64,000 nucleotides of DNA from Fimbriimonadales bacterium (GTDB lineage: Bacteria; Armatimonadota; Fimbriimonadia; Fimbriimonadales; GBS-DC), in assembly GCA_026003075.1 (NCBI GenBank), contig BPGO01000009.1, positions 1-64,000 of the forward strand, given 5' to 3'. Shown one piece after another: positions 43,683 through 52,144 of the stretch. The position numbers were made by a program, and so were the translations under genes. The notes under the pieces are model-generated. The model had not been told where the DNA came from. It saw only the letters and a list, made by a program, of their open reading frames with translations, and searched no databases. Position 1 is the first letter of the stretch, and every line of letters starts with the position of its first letter.

Positions 43683-44156
43683 ATGGCGGACCAACCGACT
43701 GGAGTGCGCTGGCAGGTACATTTGGCGAAGCGGCAACCCGAGCGATTGCCTGTGATTCTGCTTGCGCTGGTCGGTGCGCCGGTGCTGGGCGCGTGGCTGA
43801 TGGGGCACTGGATTTTCGGACTGGTCGCGTTCTGGATGCTCTGGAGCGCCACCGCCGACTTCCTGCTACCCATTCGCTATGAAGCGGATGCCGAGGGCGT
43901 GCGCCAGCGCGGTTGGTCCCCCCGCGTCATGCGCTGGGAGAAGGTGAAGCGGGTGGTGTGGGGCGAGGATGGCGTGCTGCTCAGTCCGTTCGCGCACCCC
44001 TCGCGCCTGAACGCTTATCGCGGCGTGTTTTTATGGTACGGCGACCAGCGCGCGGTGGTAGAGGCTCTGGTGCGCACCCATTGCGCCCATGCGCTGGGCG
44101 AGACGAAACCGAAACGCAAAAAGAAGCGTCGCGCCGATAGTCCCGCGCGCGTTTGA
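43683..44156 (+). CDS. Two-helix membrane protein with a PH-like cytoplasmic domain
   Basis: The protein has 157 residues. Two hydrophobic helices (about 24-42 and 44-60) are followed by a beta-rich segment (YEADAEGVRQRGW, MRWEKVKRVVWGEDGVLLSPF) that has the pattern of bacterial PH-like (DUF304-type) domains, and a lysine-rich tail (KPKRKKKRRADSP). Such proteins lie in the membrane and may bind lipids or proteins. It is a single gene with its own promoter, followed by about 140 bp in which I see no clear feature. Confidence 0.65.
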   Translation: MADQPTGVRWQVHLAKRQPERLPVILLALVGAPVLGAWLMGHWIFGLVAFWMLWSATADFLLPIRYEADAEGVRQRGWSPRVMRWEKVKRVVWGEDGVLLSPFAHPSRLNAYRGVFLWYGDQRAVVEALVRTHCAHALGETKPKRKKKRRADSPARV

Positions 44157-44295
44157 ACTACGCTTGGGTCATCTGCTTGGCACGTGTCGCACCGTGTAGC
44201 CGAAACGCCCCTCCTATAGCAGGAATCGAGCCGGCACCAGCGAACTAAAGAACGGCTTCGCACAGCAGGAAAATCGGCGATGAAGGCGAATACCC

Positions 44296-44664
44296 TTGGC
44301 GCGGACAGAAATCACCGTGTCATGGGACAAGGTTGCTCGCGGCACAAGTACCGAGATGCGTGAGTTCTGGAAAGAGCCTCTGAGTGAGGCGCAGAAGCAG
44401 GAGCTGATCGACGCGCTGGCGCAGCAGGTCGTCAAGCGCGGACTGAGCTCGCCTGCCATCCTATTTCTGGAACTCCATAAGCCGTTCGCCTTTATCGGTT
44501 CGCAGGCGGGGATTGTGTTCTCGCCATTCCTTGCGCCGTTTTTCGGCTTTGAGAAAGTAGATCAGTATACGCAGCTGCTCAGCGAACGCGAGAACTGGGA
44601 GCGTTTAGTCGAGCGAATCGAGGAACTGGAAGAGGAAAAGCGCACGCAAGTAGCGCGGGAGTAG
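44296..44664 (+). CDS. Conserved small protein A of the five-gene membrane operon
   Basis: This protein has 122 residues, starting at TTG 44296 with GAAGG nine bases upstream; an internal ATG at 44356 is an alternative. It is helical and charged with one central hydrophobic segment (SPAILFLELHKPFAFIGSQ, SPFLAPFFGF at about 55-80), which may embed in or touch the membrane. No known domain was recognised. It lies 6 bp upstream of the DUF6754 gene and is presumably the first gene of this operon. Function unknown. Confidence 0.65.
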   Translation: MARTEITVSWDKVARGTSTEMREFWKEPLSEAQKQELIDALAQQVVKRGLSSPAILFLELHKPFAFIGSQAGIVFSPFLAPFFGFEKVDQYTQLLSERENWERLVERIEELEEEKRTQVARE

Positions 44665-44670
44665 GTAGAG

Positions 44671-45498
44671 ATGACTTATCAACATGCACAAGACAACTGG
44701 TTCGCTGCCATAGTGATCGGTTTCATCGCGCTGGCAGTGCTGGTGAACATACTGCGAGCGAAAACGGGCGCGCAGCTTTATATTCGGCGTATCCCGGGGC
44801 TCGACGCCATCGACGAGGCGATTGGACGCTCCACCGAGTTAGGGCGCCCTGTGACGATGATTCCGGGCTTGACCACATTTGGCGTGGTGGCGGTTCAGGC
44901 GCTCACGATTTTCAAATACATCACCCAGCAGATTGCCCACTTCGCCACGCCGATGCGTCTGCTCACGGGGGACGCTACGGTGTTCGCCGTCGCACAGGAA
45001 GCGATTGCGGACGCCTATAACGAGGCGGGACGCCCCGATTTGTACGATGCGGACAATATTCGCTTCCTGTCCGACCGTCAATTTGCGTTCGCCTCGGGGG
45101 TGGCAGGCTTGATTCAGCGCGAGCGCGTTGCTGCGAGCTTTATGTTCGGCGAATTCTTCGCGGAATCGCTGATTTTCGCGGAGACGGGCAACATGGTCGG
45201 CGCGATTCAGATTGCGGGCACAACCAGCTTTACGCAGGTGCCGTTTTTCGTGGCGGCGTGCGACTACACGATTATCGGCGACGAGTTCTACGCCACCAGC
45301 GCATACCTGAGCCGTGAGCCGGTGTTGCTGGGCAGCCTGGTCGGGCAAGATATCGCCAAGCTCCTGTTCGCACTCACGGCGGTCAGCGGCGCGATTATCT
45401 CAACGATAGTAGGCGTGGATTCCCCGATTATCAAACTGCTGGGGCAGCCGGGCGGTTGGGACGCCTTCTTCCAGTGGCTCCAGGGAGGTGGGCAATGA
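44671..45498 (+). CDS. DUF6754-type membrane protein (operon protein B)
   Basis: This 275-residue protein has an N-terminal helix (about 12-29), an unusual middle domain and a C-terminal hydrophobic segment (about 225-250). The middle has strong, glycine-rich motifs likely to be conserved: GRPVTMIPGLTTFG, QRERVAASFMFGEFFAES and TTSFTQVPFFVAACDYTIIGDEFY. I believe it matches DUF6754, a domain with no known function. It overlaps the next gene by 4 bp, so the two are translationally coupled. The cytoplasmic or extracellular side of the central domain cannot be fixed from sequence. Confidence 0.75.
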   Translation: MTYQHAQDNWFAAIVIGFIALAVLVNILRAKTGAQLYIRRIPGLDAIDEAIGRSTELGRPVTMIPGLTTFGVVAVQALTIFKYITQQIAHFATPMRLLTGDATVFAVAQEAIADAYNEAGRPDLYDADNIRFLSDRQFAFASGVAGLIQRERVAASFMFGEFFAESLIFAETGNMVGAIQIAGTTSFTQVPFFVAACDYTIIGDEFYATSAYLSREPVLLGSLVGQDIAKLLFALTAVSGAIISTIVGVDSPIIKLLGQPGGWDAFFQWLQGGGQ

Positions 45499-46382
45499 GC
45501 ATTCCGTACTTGATTGCCCAATGGCAGCTCCCACAGCAAGGGCGCTTACTTTACGCTACGCTGGTGGTGCTGGGAGCGTTTGTGCTAATTCTGGGACTGG
45601 TGCCCTTGCTGCAAACTTTACCCCCACGCGGGCGACGCGTGTTGATTGTTACCATCACTTTTTTGGCGGGACTCTTCTTTGCCGCGGAGTTCTTCCTGCC
45701 CGTCGACTGGACAGCCATCTTCCCAAAAGACGACCCAACGCGCAACTTCCTGACGCCCGCCATTCAGCCTGCGCAGAATGTGTTGCAGATTATCGGCGCA
45801 CTCGCGTTGGGACTGGGCACCTTCGGATTGGTGCGCCTGCATATGCGCAATGTAGTGCAGAAACGCGCGCAGTGGGGCTACAGTGTAGTGTTGCTGGTTG
45901 CCTTCGTCACGATGGCGATCTTCAGTATCCTTAACACGCTCTCAGAGAAGGGGGTGGTGACCAAGACCCCGCTGTTGGAGCGTGGTTTCAGCATCCTGTT
46001 TGACTATACGCTGGTGCAGCTGGACGCGGCGATGTTCTCGCTGATTGCGTTTTACATCTTCTCGGCAGCGTATCGGGCGTTCCGTATCCGCTCGGTGGAA
46101 GCGAGTATCCTGATGTTCACGGCGGTGGTGGTGCTGATTGGCGTGGTACCGTTGGGCGCGTACATCAGCTACACGCTGCTGGGCTTGCCCCAAGGTCCCC
46201 CACCAGAAAACGCTGATTGGTGGACGCAGTTCTTGCACAGCGCAGGGCTGCCTTCCATCGCGAATTGGATACTCACCGCGCTGAACGCTCCTGCTCAACG
46301 CGCCATCGAGTTCGGCGTGGGCATTGGCGGACTCGCGATGGCGATCCGGCTCTGGCTCAGCTTGGAGCGCGGCGTAACCTAA
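45495..46382 (+). CDS. Polytopic membrane protein C of the operon
   Basis: The protein has 295 residues. The ATG at 45495 overlaps the previous stop (ATGA) and is preceded by GGGAGGTGGG. Seven to eight hydrophobic helices are visible, among them LLYATLVVLGAFVLILGLV, VLIVTITFLAGLFFAAEF, ASILMFTAVVVLIGVV and a final amphipathic stretch. No transporter or enzyme motif was recognised. It is an integral part of the DUF6754 cluster. Function unknown. Confidence 0.75.
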   Translation: MSIPYLIAQWQLPQQGRLLYATLVVLGAFVLILGLVPLLQTLPPRGRRVLIVTITFLAGLFFAAEFFLPVDWTAIFPKDDPTRNFLTPAIQPAQNVLQIIGALALGLGTFGLVRLHMRNVVQKRAQWGYSVVLLVAFVTMAIFSILNTLSEKGVVTKTPLLERGFSILFDYTLVQLDAAMFSLIAFYIFSAAYRAFRIRSVEASILMFTAVVVLIGVVPLGAYISYTLLGLPQGPPPENADWWTQFLHSAGLPSIANWILTALNAPAQRAIEFGVGIGGLAMAIRLWLSLERGVT

Positions 46383-46394
46383 GGAGGGAAACCG

Positions 46395-47228
46395 ATGCAA
46401 TCCCCAACGATTTGGCAACGTATGCTCAGTATCGACAGGCGGCTGTTATACCTCTTGTTGTTTGTGAACATTATCGTGTTTCTGATTGCGCCGATACGGA
46501 TGCCTGCCAGCATCTCACCGCCCGTGCAAAAGTTCTACGACGAAATCGAAAAGCTGAAACCCGGCGACCTCGTGATGATTTCCTCAAACTGGAGCGCCAG
46601 CACCTTGGCGGAAAACCAGCCGCAACTGGAGGCGGTGCTGATCCATCTGATGCGCAAAAAAGCGCGATTCACCTTTATTTCCATCGAGGCGCAGTCGCGC
46701 GATATTTCCTATCGTTTGGCAGAGCGCCTCACGAAGACCCACGGTTACGAGTATGGCAAGGATTGGGCGCACTTCGGCTTCGTGCCCAACCTCATCGTCG
46801 CCATCAAAGGGATGGTGAACGATCTCCCAGCCACAATTAAGGAAGATGTGCGCGGGACGCCTATCAGCCAATTAGAGGTCGTCAAAGGCGTTAAGTCGCT
46901 CAAGGATTATAAGATGATTATCGATGTGACGCCCTCTGGTACAGTGCCCATCTGGATTTCCTATAGCCCGAAGGGCATCCCGATTCTCTACTGCCCGACC
47001 TCCGTGATGGCAGCGGAAGCATACACCTATCTCGATTCAGGACAGATCACAGGCATGATTACTGGTGCGAAGGGCGCCCAGGAGTACGAACAACTCCTCA
47101 AAATCGAAGGGTTGGGGGCGCGTTTTGCCAACGCGATTTCCTTCTCCCATGTGCTCATCATTGTGTTCATTCTGCTCGGGAACTTTGCGATGTTTATGAA
47201 CCGTGCCCAAGCAAGACGGGAGGCGTAA
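46395..47228 (+). CDS. Membrane protein D with a large soluble domain
   Basis: This 277-residue protein starts after AAGGAGGG. A helix at about 17-33 and another at about 250-270 bracket a soluble alpha/beta domain of about 210 residues (LKPGDLVMISSNWSAST, YGKDWAHFGFVPN, KMIIDVTPSGTVPIWI). The domain alternates strands and helices in a Rossmann-like manner but no binding motif could be named. Position between two polytopic proteins suggests it is the extramembrane part of a complex. Function unknown. Confidence 0.75.
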   Translation: MQSPTIWQRMLSIDRRLLYLLLFVNIIVFLIAPIRMPASISPPVQKFYDEIEKLKPGDLVMISSNWSASTLAENQPQLEAVLIHLMRKKARFTFISIEAQSRDISYRLAERLTKTHGYEYGKDWAHFGFVPNLIVAIKGMVNDLPATIKEDVRGTPISQLEVVKGVKSLKDYKMIIDVTPSGTVPIWISYSPKGIPILYCPTSVMAAEAYTYLDSGQITGMITGAKGAQEYEQLLKIEGLGARFANAISFSHVLIIVFILLGNFAMFMNRAQARREA

Positions 47229-47229
47229 G

Positions 47230-47913
47230 ATGGATTGGTTAATACAGTTTTTGCCGTTGAATATAGAGCGGATAAGCGTGTGGATTGGTGTGCTGTGTAC
47301 GGCTGCCATCTATTCGCTGCTTTATCGCGAGAACCCGATTTACCGCTTCTTTGAGCATATGTATATCGGGTTGGCAGCGGGCTACTCGCTGGGACCGCTC
47401 TTTGTGGACATTATTTATCGCTACTGGATTGAGCCAATCTGGGGTCAAGGCTATTGGGCGTGGGCGTTTGTCGTGCCCTATGGGATGTATCTGTACTTCA
47501 TCTTCAGCGAGCGTTATGGCTGGATAAGCCGTATCGTGATTGGCACGCTGATTGGCGCGTCCGCAGGGCTGTTCTTCCAAGAGTTTAGTTCACGCTACCT
47601 GCCACAACTCAATAGCACGCTCCAAAAACCGCTCTGGGTCACGAGCGCGAACCCTGATGTAACGGGATGGGATGTGTTTGGGAACTTTTTGTTCATCGCA
47701 ATTCTGCTCTCGGTACTGACCTACTTCACCTTTTCCTACGAGCAGCGGGGCGGGGTGAAGCGCGTCGCCACTTTGGGGCGCTGGTTCCTGATGATCGGTT
47801 TGGGCGCAATTTTTGGCAACACGGTGATGGCGCGTATGGCGCTGCTGATTGGGCGAATCTACTATATTCTCAGCGACTGGTTGATGCTACCGCTGGGTAG
47901 AGGAGGTGGCTGA
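47230..47913 (+). CDS. Polytopic membrane protein E of the operon
   Basis: This 227-residue protein has about six transmembrane helices (for example ISVWIGVLCTAAIYSLLY, FEHMYIGLAAGYSLGPLF, FLFIAILLSVLTYFTF, WFLMIGLGAIFGNTVMAR). The start lies 1 bp after the previous stop, with GGGAGG upstream. Several aromatic residues and short acidic loops occur, but no channel or transporter signature. It closes the five-gene set. An M24 peptidase gene follows 1 bp later and may belong to the same transcript. Confidence 0.75.
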   Translation: MDWLIQFLPLNIERISVWIGVLCTAAIYSLLYRENPIYRFFEHMYIGLAAGYSLGPLFVDIIYRYWIEPIWGQGYWAWAFVVPYGMYLYFIFSERYGWISRIVIGTLIGASAGLFFQEFSSRYLPQLNSTLQKPLWVTSANPDVTGWDVFGNFLFIAILLSVLTYFTFSYEQRGGVKRVATLGRWFLMIGLGAIFGNTVMARMALLIGRIYYILSDWLMLPLGRGGG

Positions 47914-47914
47914 G

Positions 47915-49024
47915 GTGAGTCTCTATCAGAATCGTGTGGCGAAGTTGCAGCACGCCATGTTGCGCGAGGGCGTCGATGTGTTTCTGGCGTCGACGCAAGT
48001 GAATATGCACTATTTGAGTGGCTTTTCGGAGCCGCCGTTGGAACGGCTGATGTTCCTACTCATACCGCAAGAGGGCGACCCTGTGTGGTTCGCGCCTGCG
48101 CTGAGCGCAGAAAGCACCGCCACGAACCCCGCCGGCTGGCAGACGCGCTATATCTGGCACGACTCGGACGGACCGCACCGCGCCTTAGAAGCCTGCACAC
48201 GCGATTACGATTTAGAGACCGCCACGGTCGCCGTGGACGACGAGATGCCTGCAGCATTTCTGCTGATGCTGCAGGAGGCGTTGCCAGCCGCGCTATTTCG
48301 GCGTGGGGGCGAGTTAATGGGTTCTGTGCGTGCCGTCAAAGACGCCGAGGAACTGCGCTGTATGCGCGAAGCGGCGCGCCTGACCGACGATGCGCTCGCC
48401 GCAGGGCTGGAACGCTGTATCGAAGGCTATAGCGAATGGGCAATAGCGATTGCCATTCAGCGGGCGCTGTTCGACTCAGGCTCTAAACTCGCGTTCGGCA
48501 TCCCGTTGGTGGCGGCGGGCGAGATGAGTGCGATGCCTCACCACACGACCAGCCATCGCCCACTACGAAAAGGGGATGTGGTGATTATCGACTACGGCGG
48601 TGTGTACGAAGGCTACTGCAGCGACATCACACGCGTGGCAAGCGTCGGGCGCGCACCCGACGAAGCGAAAGCGATCTACGAAATCGTGTACGAGGCACAC
48701 ATGCGCGCTCGCGAGACCGCCAAGCCGGGCGTGCCCGCACGCGAGGTGGATGCCGCCGCACGACGAGTCATCGAAAAAGCAGGCTACGGCGACTACTTCG
48801 TCCATCGCACAGGGCATGGCATCGGACTCTCGGTGCATGAACCGCCCTATCTCGCCCAAACCTACGACGGCATATTGGAAGTAGGGCACTGCTTCACGAT
48901 TGAGCCGGGTATCTACCTGCCTGGCAAGTTCGGCGTGCGGATCGAGAATGTGTACACGGTTACCGAACACGGCTGCGAGTCGCTGAATGCCGAGCCACCG
49001 ATGCAAATTCGGGAGATTGAGTAG
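47915..49024 (+). CDS. M24-family Xaa-Pro aminopeptidase
   Basis: This cytoplasmic metallopeptidase has about 369 residues. I chose GTG 47915 (MSLYQNR) because GGAGGT lies 7 nt upstream; an earlier GTG at 47906 overlaps that site. The N-terminal creatinase-like domain covers about 1-125. The pita-bread catalytic domain holds the five metal ligands: Asp in VVIIDYGGVY, Asp in GYCSDITR, His in HRTGHGIGLS, Glu in FTIEPGIY and Glu in VRIENVY. It removes an N-terminal residue before proline. Its physical link to the preceding membrane operon may be only transcriptional. Confidence 0.92.
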   Translation: MSLYQNRVAKLQHAMLREGVDVFLASTQVNMHYLSGFSEPPLERLMFLLIPQEGDPVWFAPALSAESTATNPAGWQTRYIWHDSDGPHRALEACTRDYDLETATVAVDDEMPAAFLLMLQEALPAALFRRGGELMGSVRAVKDAEELRCMREAARLTDDALAAGLERCIEGYSEWAIAIAIQRALFDSGSKLAFGIPLVAAGEMSAMPHHTTSHRPLRKGDVVIIDYGGVYEGYCSDITRVASVGRAPDEAKAIYEIVYEAHMRARETAKPGVPAREVDAAARRVIEKAGYGDYFVHRTGHGIGLSVHEPPYLAQTYDGILEVGHCFTIEPGIYLPGKFGVRIENVYTVTEHGCESLNAEPPMQIREIE

Positions 49025-49029
49025 CGACC

Positions 49030-49842
49030 TCATGGGCGGTTTACCTCATCAAATGCCTGAATCAGCCACTCCCAGCCTTTGCGGATGCGTGATAGCCCGC
49101 GCCGATTCCCCACGAGCCAGAGCATCAGGATAGCCTCATGCATCAGCAGCCTCTCCAGCGTTTGCTGGGTCTCCTCTTTCCAGCGTAGATGTTCCAGCAT
49201 AGCGTAGCGTTCGCGCCACACGCTGTCGGGTTGGCAGTCCAGCAAGGGCTGGAGGAGGGCACATCCCTCGATGAGCGTGCGGAGCCGTCCGCAACGCACC
49301 GCCAGCGACTGCCCTGTGTCGTCGTGCAGTGCAGAAACTTGCTCGCGGGCAAAGAGCGTCCACTGCTGCTGTGCGAAGTCTCTATCCCATGGTTCGTCAT
49401 CGAACGATTCCCTCCATCGCTGCGACAGCCCAAGGATTTCGTTGGGTGCGCAGCTGCGGAGCCACTCGTGCCAGAACTGCTGGAGTGAGTCGGCATGTGC
49501 CTCTGCCTGTTGCGTGAGGCGTAAAAGGGCGCGTCGTACACCTGCGCGGCATTCGTGGGGTGGCGTGAGTGTCCTGATCCACTCAATCGTTCGCAGGAGG
49601 TCGCGCTGCTTGTTCAGGGCGCGCAGGAGCCGCCGCAGTCGCCGCTTCCAGAACGCAATGCGCGTCTTGGGATAGCACACGCGAAAGAGCGTCAGGCAAG
49701 TCTGCAGGCGGTGTGCTGCACTCAGCGCGCGCTCAACAGCCTCCCGATCCGTGACAGCGAGTGCACTCATCGACTCTTGTAATGCCTGAACCGCCTCGCC
49801 CGTGCGCTGCGCACCGTACGCGCAGTAGCCCTCCTTGCGCAT
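49030..49842 (-). CDS. CHAD-domain protein
   Basis: The protein has about 270 residues, starting at the ATG at 49842, 6 nt behind a -10 box. It is a helical protein rich in His and Arg matching the CHAD family: AVERALSAAHRLQTCLTLF, WKRRLRRLLRALNKQRDLLRTIEWI and ERLLMHEAILMLW. CHAD domains bind inorganic polyphosphate through conserved basic residues and often target polyphosphate granules. No CYTH domain or polyphosphate kinase is adjacent. It diverges from the membrane-fusion gene. Confidence 0.8.
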   Translation of the reverse strand: MRKEGYCAYGAQRTGEAVQALQESMSALAVTDREAVERALSAAHRLQTCLTLFRVCYPKTRIAFWKRRLRRLLRALNKQRDLLRTIEWIRTLTPPHECRAGVRRALLRLTQQAEAHADSLQQFWHEWLRSCAPNEILGLSQRWRESFDDEPWDRDFAQQQWTLFAREQVSALHDDTGQSLAVRCGRLRTLIEGCALLQPLLDCQPDSVWRERYAMLEHLRWKEETQQTLERLLMHEAILMLWLVGNRRGLSRIRKGWEWLIQAFDEVNRP

Positions 49843-49848
49843 ATCGCA

Positions 49849-49873
49849 AGTGTACCTGCTGATAGGGTACACT
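49849..49873. promoter_or_regulatory. Palindromic divergent promoter pair
   Basis: AGTGTACC (49849-49856) and GGTACACT (49866-49873) are perfect inverted copies. Each is a GGTACACT -10 element: the left drives the CHAD gene leftwards (leaderless, 6 nt to the ATG) and the right drives the membrane-fusion gene rightwards (18 nt to the ATG at 49892). Only 9 nt lie between them, so the two polymerases would exclude each other. Confidence 0.6.
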
Positions 49874-49891
49874 TTGCGGGGGACGAAAACG

Positions 49892-52144
49892 ATGCAGAAG
49901 CGAGTTTTTGGATGCGCGATTGCGCTCGCCAGTGTTATCCTCTGTGCGGGTGCGGGATGGGTTATTGCAGGCACACGAGTTAAGGCAAGCCCCACGGGAA
50001 CGGAGCGTGTTTTTACCGTCGAACGCGGCGATATCACGGTGGAGGTCAGCGAGTCGGGAGCTGTGGAACCGGTGCGCGTGGTGGAAATCAAGTCGCGCGT
50101 ACCCGGACGAATTGAATCGCTGTTGGTCGACGAAGGCGCGGTGGTGGAGCAAGGGCAGTTGCTGGCGCGCATCGACCCGCGTGAAATCAAGCAGCAGTTA
50201 GAGCAGGGAAGTGCGCAAGTCGAATCGGCGCAGGCAAACGCGGAACGGGCGCGTATCGCGTTGGAGATGCAGGCGCAACAAGCACGACTGCAACTGCAGC
50301 AGGCGCAAATCCGCTATGAGCAAGCGCAACGCGAAGCCGAAACGCAACCGACGCTCACCCGAGCCGCGCTCAAAAACGCCGAGAACGCCGTCAAAACCGC
50401 TCAGGAGAACTTGCGCATGCTCCGCGAGGTGAAGCACCCGCAGGAGCGCGTGGAAGTCGCCAACGCGGTGCGCGACGCCGAGACACGCCTGCAAGAGGCA
50501 CGACGCAACCTCGAACGCCTGAAGAACCTGCTGGAAAAAGGCTATGTCTCGCGGCAGCAGGTGGACGCCGCGCAAACACAGCTCGTTACCGCCGAGAGCC
50601 AATTGCGCAACCTACAACAGCGGCAGCAGCAACTCGCGCAGCAACAAGCCATCGAGCTGGAAAACGCGCAAGCACAGGTCGAATCGGCGCAGGCGGAGCT
50701 GGAACGCGCCCGCGCGAGCGCAGTGCAGGATGAACTCAAACGCAAAGCCCTCGAAGCCGCACGCACCGAACTGGAGAACGCCCGCATCCGTCTGCGCGAG
50801 ATCGAGATGCGCCAACTGGAACTGAAGCAAGCACGCGCCAGCGAAAAGCAAGCCATGAGCCAGTTCCAGAACCTAAGGATCCAGTTCTCTGAGACCGATG
50901 TGCGCGCCCCGATCCAAGGCGTCGTAACCCGTCGCTATCGTGAGGTGGGCGAACTCGTGATGTCGGGCACGACAGGCTTCGGAGAGGGAACCCCCATCCT
51001 CCAATTAGCAGACCTGTCACGGATGCGCGTGAAGCTAAACCTGAACGAGCTGGATGTCGCCAAAGTGCGGGTGGGCATGCCCGTCGAAATCACGGTCGAT
51101 GCCCTACCCGAGCGTACATTTCGGGGTACTGTGCGCAAAATCGCGCCTGCGGCGCAAAACAGCGGGCAAAACACCGCACTCGGGGTGGTGAAGTTCGCCG
51201 TCGAGGTATACCTAAGCCAAGCCGACAGCGCCTTGCGTCCCGGCATGACCGCACGCTGCCGAATCATCACAGCACGAAAACCTAACGCTTTGCGCTTGCC
51301 CCTGGAAGCCATTGGCAAGGAAGGCGACAAAGAGTATGTGCTGCGTATCGTGCCCGGACAAACTGAACCCGACGGCAAACCGAAGACCAAGAAGGTGTTC
51401 GTCAAGATTGGGTTGCGCAGTGCGAGCCATGCCGAAATCTTAGACGGACTGCGCGAGGGCGACCGAGTGCAGAAACCCCCGTTCACAGGTCCGCAACGCC
51501 GCCAGTTCGAAATTCGTGAAGGCGGTGATGGGGAAGAGCGAGCGCTAATCAGAGGTATCATTAATAAGGGATTCCTGATGGCGTTTACGGTACACGACTT
51601 CGAAGACACGCTCCGCATTCTGGAGGAGAAGCCAGAATGGCAGCAGCGGATGCCTCAGGCGATTCTGACACGCGAGTTGCTTGAGCTGCCTCCACGGTTC
51701 GAGCAACTGGTTGAAACGGTCAAGGAACTGGCTGAGGCGCAGCGGCGCACCGATGCGCGCGTGGACGAACTCGCGGGTATCGTGCAGGAACTGGTACAAA
51801 TCTCGCGTGATGCCTTGCGTCGTCTGGAGCGACTGGAAAACTGGCAACAGGGCGAAACAGATAGGTGGGAGGACGAACTATACGAGCGCGATCTTGCGGC
51901 GCGGGCGCAAACCCTACGCCAAGTGGGAGTCAACGCTACGCCCATCGTCATCGGCGAGGAGTGGGGCACACCCGATACCGAAGCGATCGCGCAGCAGGAA
52001 GGCGTCGAGTGGGATGTGCGTGGCGGGCTATCGTCAGGGTTTCTGGAGTTCCGAAACTGCCCGATGGCTACGAGGCGAACTGATGCGTCCATACGAACTG
52101 ATTATCATCGGCGCAGGACCAGTCGGCTTGGCGGCAGGGATTGA
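49892..52144 (+). CDS. RND/ABC-type membrane fusion protein fused to a nuclease-family remnant
   Basis: Residues 1 to about 555 form a periplasmic adaptor of the MacA/HlyD type. They comprise a signal anchor (about 8-27), the first lipoyl half VEIKSRVPGRIESLLVDEGAVVEQGQ, an exceptionally long Gln/Ala/Glu coiled coil (about 105-335), the second lipoyl half APIQGVVTRRYREVGELV, and a beta-barrel and membrane-proximal domain. Such adaptors link inner-membrane exporters to outer-membrane channels. From residue 563 on the frame runs into a different gene (see 51578) because the adaptor's own stop has been bypassed. No ABC or RND pump gene is adjacent, which is unusual. Confidence 0.78.
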   Translation: MQKRVFGCAIALASVILCAGAGWVIAGTRVKASPTGTERVFTVERGDITVEVSESGAVEPVRVVEIKSRVPGRIESLLVDEGAVVEQGQLLARIDPREIKQQLEQGSAQVESAQANAERARIALEMQAQQARLQLQQAQIRYEQAQREAETQPTLTRAALKNAENAVKTAQENLRMLREVKHPQERVEVANAVRDAETRLQEARRNLERLKNLLEKGYVSRQQVDAAQTQLVTAESQLRNLQQRQQQLAQQQAIELENAQAQVESAQAELERARASAVQDELKRKALEAARTELENARIRLREIEMRQLELKQARASEKQAMSQFQNLRIQFSETDVRAPIQGVVTRRYREVGELVMSGTTGFGEGTPILQLADLSRMRVKLNLNELDVAKVRVGMPVEITVDALPERTFRGTVRKIAPAAQNSGQNTALGVVKFAVEVYLSQADSALRPGMTARCRIITARKPNALRLPLEAIGKEGDKEYVLRIVPGQTEPDGKPKTKKVFVKIGLRSASHAEILDGLREGDRVQKPPFTGPQRRQFEIREGGDGEERALIRGIINKGFLMAFTVHDFEDTLRILEEKPEWQQRMPQAILTRELLELPPRFEQLVETVKELAEAQRRTDARVDELAGIVQELVQISRDALRRLERLENWQQGETDRWEDELYERDLAARAQTLRQVGVNATPIVIGEEWGTPDTEAIAQQEGVEWDVRGGLSSGFLEFRNCPMATRRTDASIRTDYHRRRTSRLGGRD
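51578..52083 (+). pseudogene. Remnant of a coiled-coil/PD-(D/E)XK (DUF3782-like) family gene
   Basis: The ATG at 51578 opens MAFTVHDFEDTLRILEE, the start of a family I associate with Armatimonadota genomes, followed by its coiled coil (VKELAEAQRRTDARVDEL). The nuclease core that should follow is missing; the sequence jumps to what looks like the family's C-terminal piece (ATPIVIGEEWG). Near the end one A is missing in CGAAACTG: restoring it gives KLPDGYEAN and a stop at 52083 that overlaps the next gene's ATG. It is therefore an internally deleted, frameshifted relic, now read in frame with the upstream adaptor. Confidence 0.6.

Noticed and set aside
44157-44295. Possible promoter or tRNA in the 139-bp gap before the membrane operon
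   Set aside because: No cloverleaf and no convincing GGTAnAnT box were found; only a weak TATAGC.
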